This document shows, one piece after another, positions 43,252 through 50,385 of a DNA stretch of 50,385 nt. A model generated the notes under the pieces. It ran no database searches and was not told the DNA's origin. It was given only the letters and a program-made list of their open reading frames with translations. Origin of the DNA: an uncultured Candidatus Poseidoniales archaeon (GTDB lineage: Archaea; Thermoplasmatota; Poseidoniia; Poseidoniales; Poseidoniaceae); assembly GCA_905181715.1 (NCBI GenBank), contig CAJIYT010000026.1, positions 1-50,385 of the forward strand, read 5' to 3'. Numbering within the stretch: position 1 is the stretch's first letter; every line of letters begins with the position of its first letter. The position numbers and the translations under genes were made by a program.

Positions 43252-46200
43252 ATGCTACTCGATGCGCTCATTCTCTGTCTGCTAGTGGTGCCTTTCACCA
43301 CTTGGTCAGCCATAGGCATGAGGCATGATTTGGGCCGTCGTTGGTATTTCCTATTGTTGGTGATAGGACCAGTAATCGATGCTTGGTTGGTGTTGATTTT
43401 TCTGCAATGGTTGCAGATGAGTGGACCTGCAACTTGGGGCTGTGCATTGGTGACGGCTCTGTTATCTCACATTCTGATGCAACCTCTTCTCTCACCGCGA
43501 AGATTGTTGATATGGCGCTTGGCGTTACAACAAATCACTCGCCGTAAACGGCAAACTGCATTGATGATGGCTGGATTATTAATCGCTTCAGCAATAATAA
43601 CCTCATCATTAGTGGTTGGAGATTCACTAGATTCTACCATTAAGGATGAAATCGAGTACTCATGGGATAATACCGACCTTGTTGTCTATGCTAAAGACCG
43701 TCGAAGCGGAGTTTCTAAAGCACTTGATTCTAATTGGACACTTGATTTCCTAGACCGGGTCTCAAATCATGAAAATGTAGTTGGATATATGACAGGAATA
43801 GACGCATCTGCGACTGCCACAGGCCCACAGGGCTTGAGTCAGCCACTAATGTCATGGTTCGCCTATTCAGGTGGCAAAGAATGGTCACTTATCGGCGGTG
43901 AAGGAGGTATAGCCTTCGACGATATCGGCCAAGGTATTGTTCTAAACCAGGTCGCAGCAGATGAGATTGAAGCAAAGAGCGGCGATATCATCGAACTTTC
44001 ATGGTATATTACAGATGACCAGGGTAAGCGCATTAGAATCGAAGGGAATCTCAGTGTGGTAAAAGTGGTACCAAATGCTGGTTTAGGCGCTATGGCTGGC
44101 ACTCGCTCCCCTGCAATGTTCACGACATTGGCGCTGGCTCAAGAGTTGCTTGAGCGCGAAGATTCAATCGAACGCATTCGTATCACCCTCGATGATCCTA
44201 ACACTGCAAATGAGGTAGGCGATGAATTATTGTCATTAGCCGACGATATAACCACTTATTCCGATGTCGGTTTCAAATTGGATAAGGATGATTCAACCGA
44301 CGTTATTTCGATCACTTCACAAAGCGGATTAGGCCGTCTTAGCAGCGAGTTCATGGATTCCTGGCGAGAAAACGCCACAAACCTTTCATCGGGAGATGTA
44401 GTGGAGGTTTTGCAGATTCCTTTGATAAAAATCAGTCATAATTATCATCGAATCCTCTCCTTACCCGATGACCAAATTAGCGAGATACTCGCTGGAACAG
44501 AAGGGGATTGGTACGTTAGTGGCGGTGCGGTTTCCTATCAGAAGGACCGCGGTGGTGATTACCATACCTGGCAGGTGCCTGAAGGCGGATTAATCGCTGA
44601 TGTTGCATTGAGCGATGATGGTTTGCTTGTGGCTTCATCATCAGGTCTCCATCTGATACCTACCGACTCGGATGAGAAGGCTTTGGAATTGAGAGAAGGC
44701 GATGTCGCTGCTGTTTACAATCGAACTACATTCGTCGATTCGGATCTCAATACAACCGTCTTCGATGTACAGATGGAGGTTCTGGACAATGGTACTTGGG
44801 TTATGAGTGAAGGGCTACTCTCGACAACTTTGACTAATCTTGAGAGCTCGGAAGTCATAACGACTACGGCAAAGTGGCTTTCCTCAGACGATGGTAGGAT
44901 TTTTCTCGGCGATGAATCGGGTTGGCATTCACTTGACGGCTCTATATCATCGCCGCAAAATTGGACTGGATTGGCCAATATGCTATTACTCGATGAGGAA
45001 GGAAAACTCACTCGGATGAATAGTACGGGGATTGAGACATTAGGGGCGGTTAATGGGCAATGCACTACTGTTTATGCTGCTCAAGGAGGAGATATTTTCT
45101 GCACTACTCCTCATGGGGTTTTAATCGATCAAAGCGGAAATCTGACCATTCGTTTGCCACTCTCAGTCGATGTTGCTGGACTCGGAGAGATTCCACAATT
45201 GCTTTTGGCTGTCAATGCCTCATTTGCACCAGATGAACACAACTTGATGATAGCAGATTCACTAGTTCTATTGGGTGAAGACGAACTATGGCTGACCGGT
45301 CTAATTCCCTATGCATATGGTGACGATACACCTTTCCAATTTGTGATAAATGACACGATGACCGAAATCGATGCCCCAGGACTCGATGAGTTGAGTAATC
45401 TGATTATCGGTATGGTCAATCTTAGTGATGGAGAACGCCTTGCCTCTGCCGAAGAGGGTGAGCGTAGTATGCTCATCATTTCGAGTGCTAACCTAACGGA
45501 ATTGGAGAGTTGGCTCGATGGAGTCTCTGATCACAAGGTAATGGGTTTGAGGGCAAAGTCGGTCAAACTAGACGCCTTTGAAAATGCAGAGGAAGGCGCA
45601 GGCACACTTTCAGCGATGTTTTTGGTCTTTGGTACATTCACCATTATTGCTGGAGTTCTTTTGGTCATCACAATTGCCATCATGTTGGCAGATGAGAGGC
45701 GCTCAGAAGCAGGTGTAGTCCGTGCACTCGGTTTGAAACGAGCCGATTTACGTGCTTTAGCAATGCATGAAGGTATTCTTTCCTCTCTGGCAGCCTCGCT
45801 CATCGGTGCTGTTTTAGGACTATTTCTCGCTCTACTAATCGGTTATGCCTTTAGTAGTGTATTTGTTTCTGCAGGAGCATCTTCACTCGCATTTGCCGCT
45901 TCGTGGAATAGTATGCTCGACGGGGCTGCCTATGGCTTCCTAATTTCGATGGCCACGATATGGATGACCTCATTGGCAACCAGTCACTTGAATATCGTCA
46001 AAGCCCTCAAAGGAGGCCCGCTTTCGAGGGCTAGAGGCGTTCCTTGGTGGTTATTGTTGCTGATAATTACGAGTATCGGCGGTGGGGCATTAGCCGGTCT
46101 TTCATTGCTGACTATGGATTCCACTGGTCCAATCTATCTAGCGACATGGCATGTAGCGGCTTCTATGCTAATTATCGGTTTAGTGCCCTTGTTTACCTTC

Positions 46201-47694
46201 GTAATCCCTGAAATGATTAACTCCAAGAAGGGCTTATTGTTATGGGCGCGTCGCAAATCAACTTTAACCACACTTTCAGTTACGGGTATTATTTTGATGG
46301 TTTGGGCAATTTTACCAGATTCTCTTGACCCTGTTCGGGCAAATTCTCAGCCTGATGAATTAACCTTCGCCGTATTAGGCATCATCGAGGTACTCGCTGG
46401 GGTTTTGATTATGGTTGGATTAGCGCCAACAGTTGCATCATGGATTGGTCGCAGACCCTTTGTCACCAAGAGATGGGGGCCGCTAGTCCCAGTCTCAATG
46501 GCCCATCCAGCGGCTACTCCGCTACGAACTGCTGTATTGATGGGTATGTTTTCGATCACTGTGTTTAGTGTCGTCGTCCTCGCTGGTTATTCCGAACAAT
46601 TCGAAATGCATTCCTCGGGATTCGTCGAAGATGCGAGTGGTGATTTTGAGATTATATTGTCTTCGAGTAGGCAGAGTCCTCTCGACCTCTCAGAAAACCT
46701 ATCTGAATGGGGGCTAAATAATACTGATATTACACAAATAGATGCTATCGGACGAGTTCACAAGGCAGTTGTTTGGATTGAGCAAGGCGAAGAACGAATA
46801 CCATATGTTGCTAGAGGTGTAGATCAAGGGTTTGTCGATCATGGTGCAATACCACTAAAGGAGTGGGATGAGAGTCTGGGAACTAGTTCGCAAGAAGCTT
46901 GGAACTCGTTAATTATCCGCGATGATATCGCCTTTATCGATTCGTCATTTATTTTGGTTGATCCTCTGAGTGGCGAGGCGATATCTGGCATGGAACTTTC
47001 AATTGGAGATTCAATTTTTGTAATTGATGTTTCAAACCCGGGTAATGAGAAGAAAATCCTTATTGGTGGTATACTTTCTGAGTCCTCAAATCTATTCAGT
47101 GCTGGTATTTGGCTAGATGGTGAATTGGTGGAAGAACGCTTCGGAGGCACTTTGACGCGTGTGTATGTTTCTCATGGCGGTGAGGTATCGTCTTCAGAAT
47201 TAAAAGAGGTTTTAGGCAAAGATCTTTCGAGCGTAGGAGTTTCAGTTTTAATCGTTGAAGAGGAGATGTTAATCATACAAGGATTAGTATTTGCAATCCT
47301 ATCTATCTTCCAGGGCTATCTCGCCCTCGGCTTGATAGTGGGTATTGCCGGTATCGGTGTTGTAACAGTGCGTTCGGTTAGTGAAAGAAGTAGCCAAATC
47401 GGTATGCTCAGAGCTTTGGGTTATACAAGGGGTATGACAAGGGCCTCTCTCTTGATCGAAGTTTCCTGGGTTGCACTTCTTGGGATGGGTAATGGAATAG
47501 CGGTGGCAATCGGCTTCCATTATGCAATCTATCAGCGCTTTTGGGCAGAACAAGGGGTTGAGTTCAGTATACCGTTATCAGTAATCTCTTGGCTTCTTCT
47601 AGGGGGATGGGCATTGGTCATTCTAGCCTCTATAGTGCCGATTCGGAGGGCAATGGACATTTCTCCTTCCGAAGCATTACGGGCAACGAATTGA
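43252..47694 (+). CDS. FtsX/MacB-type ABC permease with a large propeller-like ectodomain
   Basis: 1480 residues. Three membrane segments come first (about 1-20, 25-48, 60-78), then the MacB-like core: helix ALMMAGLLIASAIITSS, an ectodomain, a FtsX unit (FGTFTIIAGVLLVITIA...RRSEAGVVRALGLKRADL), a further helical part with several segments, a second ectodomain, and a second FtsX unit (GLIVGIAGIGVVTVRSVSER...IGMLRALGYTR) at the C-terminus. The first ectodomain is very long (about 100-780) and contains a stretch with repeated 'WLSSDDGRIFLGD', 'LSDDGLLVASSSG', 'GGDIFCTTPHG' units resembling a beta-propeller inserted in the MacB-type domain. It probably works in lipoprotein/envelope release or sensing with the ATPase before it. 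Confidence 0.88.
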   Translation: MLLDALILCLLVVPFTTWSAIGMRHDLGRRWYFLLLVIGPVIDAWLVLIFLQWLQMSGPATWGCALVTALLSHILMQPLLSPRRLLIWRLALQQITRRKRQTALMMAGLLIASAIITSSLVVGDSLDSTIKDEIEYSWDNTDLVVYAKDRRSGVSKALDSNWTLDFLDRVSNHENVVGYMTGIDASATATGPQGLSQPLMSWFAYSGGKEWSLIGGEGGIAFDDIGQGIVLNQVAADEIEAKSGDIIELSWYITDDQGKRIRIEGNLSVVKVVPNAGLGAMAGTRSPAMFTTLALAQELLEREDSIERIRITLDDPNTANEVGDELLSLADDITTYSDVGFKLDKDDSTDVISITSQSGLGRLSSEFMDSWRENATNLSSGDVVEVLQIPLIKISHNYHRILSLPDDQISEILAGTEGDWYVSGGAVSYQKDRGGDYHTWQVPEGGLIADVALSDDGLLVASSSGLHLIPTDSDEKALELREGDVAAVYNRTTFVDSDLNTTVFDVQMEVLDNGTWVMSEGLLSTTLTNLESSEVITTTAKWLSSDDGRIFLGDESGWHSLDGSISSPQNWTGLANMLLLDEEGKLTRMNSTGIETLGAVNGQCTTVYAAQGGDIFCTTPHGVLIDQSGNLTIRLPLSVDVAGLGEIPQLLLAVNASFAPDEHNLMIADSLVLLGEDELWLTGLIPYAYGDDTPFQFVINDTMTEIDAPGLDELSNLIIGMVNLSDGERLASAEEGERSMLIISSANLTELESWLDGVSDHKVMGLRAKSVKLDAFENAEEGAGTLSAMFLVFGTFTIIAGVLLVITIAIMLADERRSEAGVVRALGLKRADLRALAMHEGILSSLAASLIGAVLGLFLALLIGYAFSSVFVSAGASSLAFAASWNSMLDGAAYGFLISMATIWMTSLATSHLNIVKALKGGPLSRARGVPWWLLLLIITSIGGGALAGLSLLTMDSTGPIYLATWHVAASMLIIGLVPLFTFVIPEMINSKKGLLLWARRKSTLTTLSVTGIILMVWAILPDSLDPVRANSQPDELTFAVLGIIEVLAGVLIMVGLAPTVASWIGRRPFVTKRWGPLVPVSMAHPAATPLRTAVLMGMFSITVFSVVVLAGYSEQFEMHSSGFVEDASGDFEIILSSSRQSPLDLSENLSEWGLNNTDITQIDAIGRVHKAVVWIEQGEERIPYVARGVDQGFVDHGAIPLKEWDESLGTSSQEAWNSLIIRDDIAFIDSSFILVDPLSGEAISGMELSIGDSIFVIDVSNPGNEKKILIGGILSESSNLFSAGIWLDGELVEERFGGTLTRVYVSHGGEVSSSELKEVLGKDLSSVGVSVLIVEEEMLIIQGLVFAILSIFQGYLALGLIVGIAGIGVVTVRSVSERSSQIGMLRALGYTRGMTRASLLIEVSWVALLGMGNGIAVAIGFHYAIYQRFWAEQGVEFSIPLSVISWLLLGGWALVILASIVPIRRAMDISPSEALRATN

Positions 47695-47906
47695 TGGTTT
47701 GACCGAACATAATGCCTAATACAAATTATATGTACCATTCATCTATTGAGCACCGGTTGTCAACTCGCTCAATGTGGTGCTGCGTAGAAGTCAATCCGCC
47801 TTACAATCCCTAGGTGGATATTGAATTATACAAATTGATTGGCCCAATGGCTAAATACATTGTATGACCTACGGACGGCTACCCGACCTTACTGGAGGAA
47901 ATTAGT
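47695..47906 (+). promoter_or_regulatory. Intergenic region with possible promoter for the last gene
   Basis: 212 bases without a gene. AT-rich stretches AATTATATGTA (about 47724) and AATTATACAAA (about 47823) could be TATA elements; neither is at a proven distance from a start site. GGAGGAAA lies 7 bases before the ATG at 47907 and is the ribosome binding site. Confidence 0.3.
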
Positions 47907-50385
47907 ATGAGAAAGACAACCCCTATAATACTGACAATGATTATGCTTATGAGCGCTTTTGCGAGCATAGGCTGGTCTGAGTTGGATGAAACCAAAACAA
48001 GCAATGATACAGATGCCCGTGCCGGACCTGATGGTCAACTCACGGATATCACTGAACCAAGAGCAAGTCAACCGGCGGATTCTTTCGGACCTGCGGTTAA
48101 CGAAATTTTTGCTGGCGATGAAGTACAATTTGAACTATTCATCGAAAATGTTGGCACTGCCGACATTACTCAGATGGGCATAACCGTCACTGTCTACGAA
48201 GACCCTGACGGACAACCCGGTGGTACAGTAGGTCCTATTGCGTCTGATTCTAATGGTGCAGCTTTGGTGTGGACTAATAGCGATGTTATCTGTGATGATG
48301 TATTCGCATGTCCTCAAACCACTCTAGCACCTCAAGCAGTCCTTGATGGAGGAGCATACCTGTTAGTAGTTCAGGGATCAGTTGTAACTTGGACGCCCAC
48401 AGTGGGTACTTACCAAGTCAAGGTAGAACTCGATGTCGAAGGTGCATCTGGCGTAGTTGATGCAGAACCAGACAATAACGAGATGGTACAATTCGTGGCC
48501 GTAGTCGACTGGACTGATGTCATAGTCGATTTGGAATGGTTTTCCGGTAAGAATGTAGAAGGCGGTCCTGACGATAAGGATTTCACCCTCACTGTCACAA
48601 CCGCTGGTTCTATCTCTTGGCAAGCACGTAATGTGGAAATCCAGTTGGGTGTCTCTGGTGCAGTCTCAGATGCTAAGTATTGGACTGATTTGGATGGCGA
48701 CAATCAAACTCATGGCGGAGATCACCATGGTGGAGAAAGCGCACAAGAACAAGAAAACTCTCTTCTTTACGATGGTACTGTTTATCGATTCGATGAGATT
48801 GGGACAAATGAAAATGTCTTGACTTACGAGGCTGGCGATGACAGAACCAATAATCAAAGCGATGACCGCTGGAATATGCGTATGGGTGATCAATGGACTC
48901 TCAATGGAACAGTAACACCTAATGGTGGAGTTACTGAAGGAACTTATCAAATCGAAGTTCTAATGGTAAATTACACCATCTACGGCATTTATTCACCTGA
49001 GTGTGACCGCGAATCTAATCAAACCGATGATAATGGCGACGCTATGAATACAACTCTAACAGTAACAGATTCATGTGAAGTAAATAAGTTGCAAGACGAT
49101 GATGTTTCTACTAGTGAGGATATGATAGAGGGAGATATTGAAAACTACCACGATATGTCAATCACCTCTTTGATAATTAATCAGAGGTACCCCTCTGATA
49201 CTCTAGATGCAAATGGATTCCCATCTGGTGTCTCTGAGGATCCCGGATTGCTCGATGGTCCTCTTGAACCAGGTCTTGCTACCGTGCAGGCTAGGGTTAG
49301 CCACAATGGTAACAACCCTGCTGCATTGAATAACGACCAACAATACGTTTGGAATATAACCTTCGAGATTACTGATCGCAGCACCGGTGTCACTACCTCT
49401 CAAGTTGCAAATGAGTGTTTCAATGGCGAAATGGCTGGCGGATTGGGTTATTCCGATGTTGGTGGCACTGGACCGAGCGAAGGTGATGCATGCGTCGCCT
49501 ACGTCTTTACTCCAGGCGCATATGATCTCGCGGCCACCGTCGACTTTACTCATAGAGGCGTGGTTAAAGATCAGAATTCTTTCAATGATGTGAAGAGATT
49601 AAATTCCGTTTTAGTATTGAATAATAGGCCTACCGTTACTCTGACCCTTGGGACAACAGGCGCCATCATAATTGGCGACGAGACCATTATAACGCTCGAG
49701 GCTGATGCTAGCGATATCGAGGATCCAACTGGTTCTTCACTAGTCTACAACTGGACCTATCCTGGGATGGTAGTAGATCCTTCTGGTCAATTTGCTGGTG
49801 AATTCGATGGAGTTGGTAAAACTTTCAGTAGTGCTACAATGCAAGTAGTCGGCGACCTATGGATTGGTTACCAAACAGTCAGTGTAACTGTCAGCGATGG
49901 CTTCACTACCGCAAGTGACACGGTATCTTTCACAGTTTGGAACCGCATTGTAGCAGATTCAACCTCTGATAGTGGTGTTTCGATGGTATATGATTTGACA
50001 TATTCCTCAGCGAGTGTATTTTCAATCAATCTAACAGATAGTACTTCTGGCTATACTGGACAAAGCCTAGATGGTTATTCAGGGACTTATGACTCTGTAG
50101 CCGTTCTAGATTATGTTCCATCTACTTTTTACGATGCTACCTTTGTTCTTGACCAGATTCTCTCAATCACATATGATAGTGCTAACTTTAACCCAACAAG
50201 TGTATGGTATGTTGACACCAATGGTGTTTGGACTGAGTTATCAGCATCTGATGACGTTACAGGAACAGTTGGAACGATTAGTATCATGCTTGGGGCCAAC
50301 GCTCCAACTATCGCTGAAGGGCAAATCGTCCTAATGGGCGGAGAATTGGTTTTGGCTGAACCTCCTACTGCACACCCGATGGGCT
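47907..50385 (+). CDS. Large secreted CARDB/PKD-like surface protein (3' end outside window)
   Basis: 826 residues visible, open to the edge, so the gene is incomplete. A GGAGG ribosome binding site precedes ATG 47907. A signal peptide (TTPIILTMIMLMSAFASIGWS) is followed by several CARDB-type Ig-like modules ('QFELFIENVGTADI', 'EPDNNEMVQFVAVVDW') and later a PKD-like module ('YNWTYPG', 'WIGYQTVSVTVSDGFTTAS'). Many Asn-X-Ser/Thr sites are present. It resembles secreted filament, adhesin or peptidase-associated proteins of marine archaea. No enzyme domain is visible in this part. Confidence 0.85.
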   Translation, partial: MRKTTPIILTMIMLMSAFASIGWSELDETKTSNDTDARAGPDGQLTDITEPRASQPADSFGPAVNEIFAGDEVQFELFIENVGTADITQMGITVTVYEDPDGQPGGTVGPIASDSNGAALVWTNSDVICDDVFACPQTTLAPQAVLDGGAYLLVVQGSVVTWTPTVGTYQVKVELDVEGASGVVDAEPDNNEMVQFVAVVDWTDVIVDLEWFSGKNVEGGPDDKDFTLTVTTAGSISWQARNVEIQLGVSGAVSDAKYWTDLDGDNQTHGGDHHGGESAQEQENSLLYDGTVYRFDEIGTNENVLTYEAGDDRTNNQSDDRWNMRMGDQWTLNGTVTPNGGVTEGTYQIEVLMVNYTIYGIYSPECDRESNQTDDNGDAMNTTLTVTDSCEVNKLQDDDVSTSEDMIEGDIENYHDMSITSLIINQRYPSDTLDANGFPSGVSEDPGLLDGPLEPGLATVQARVSHNGNNPAALNNDQQYVWNITFEITDRSTGVTTSQVANECFNGEMAGGLGYSDVGGTGPSEGDACVAYVFTPGAYDLAATVDFTHRGVVKDQNSFNDVKRLNSVLVLNNRPTVTLTLGTTGAIIIGDETIITLEADASDIEDPTGSSLVYNWTYPGMVVDPSGQFAGEFDGVGKTFSSATMQVVGDLWIGYQTVSVTVSDGFTTASDTVSFTVWNRIVADSTSDSGVSMVYDLTYSSASVFSINLTDSTSGYTGQSLDGYSGTYDSVAVLDYVPSTFYDATFVLDQILSITYDSANFNPTSVWYVDTNGVWTELSASDDVTGTVGTISIMLGANAPTIAEGQIVLMGGELVLAEPPTAHPMG

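Noticed and set aside
1..50385. Insertion sequences, prophage, CRISPR arrays or rRNA genes
   Set aside because: No transposase, integrase, phage structural gene, spaced repeats or rRNA-like sequence is visible in the window.

Overview
The window looks like a fosmid- or contig-sized piece of a marine planktonic euryarchaeon, most likely Marine Group II (Poseidoniales); this is an inference from gene content. Clearly archaeal genes include a full archaellum (archaeal flagellum) cluster, Nob1-type rRNA endonuclease and an aconitase-X/phosphomevalonate dehydratase. They sit beside bacterial-looking genes (two-domain NAD synthetase, PlsC-like acyltransferase, TatA, MoaD). Coding density is very high, with many ATGA-type overlaps, frequent GTG/TTG starts, and strong Shine-Dalgarno sequences of the GAGGTGAT/GGAGG type that settle many starts. 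No rRNA, transposon or CRISPR array is visible. One tRNA, tRNA-Glu(UUC), is present.

Layout. 1-10 kb: the end of a sorted surface protein (PGF-CTERM-like tail), a quinone-oxidoreductase-like MDR enzyme, NAD synthetase, a membrane-anchored collagen-like/propeller surface protein, a fused aconitase X, a nucleotide-sugar epimerase, a flavin-reductase-like protein, a hexapeptide acyltransferase and a peroxiredoxin. 10.2-24.6 kb: one long plus-strand archaellum operon. It runs small protein, giant 1664-residue Ig-like membrane protein, cytosolic coiled-coil/Ig-like protein, two archaellins, FlaD/E, FlaF, FlaG, FlaH, FlaI, FlaJ. The three leading genes are not standard archaellum components. 24.6-34.8 kb: endonuclease III with an unusual cysteine pattern, PolX, small membrane proteins, a SAP-domain membrane protein, a NifU-like domain protein, a K+-dependent-type membrane pyrophosphatase, a lipoprotein, a hydrolase, glutaredoxin, a GHMP kinase and a small disordered repeat protein.

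34.9-40.1 kb (minus strand): a 907-residue protein whose two ends read like the eukaryotic CD36/scavenger receptor class B family, with a large extra central region, followed upstream by an unknown polytopic membrane protein and a PlsC-like acyltransferase. Together these suggest lipid or fatty-acid handling. 40.2-50.4 kb: a small membrane protein, tRNA-Glu, a DedA-like protein, Nob1, TatA, MoaD, an ABC ATPase plus a 1480-residue FtsX-type permease with a propeller-like ectodomain, and the start of a long secreted CARDB/PKD-like protein that runs off the window.

The two most interesting items are the archaeal CD36-like gene and the three non-canonical genes heading the archaellum operon. Domain calls are from reading the translations by eye; no database search was possible.
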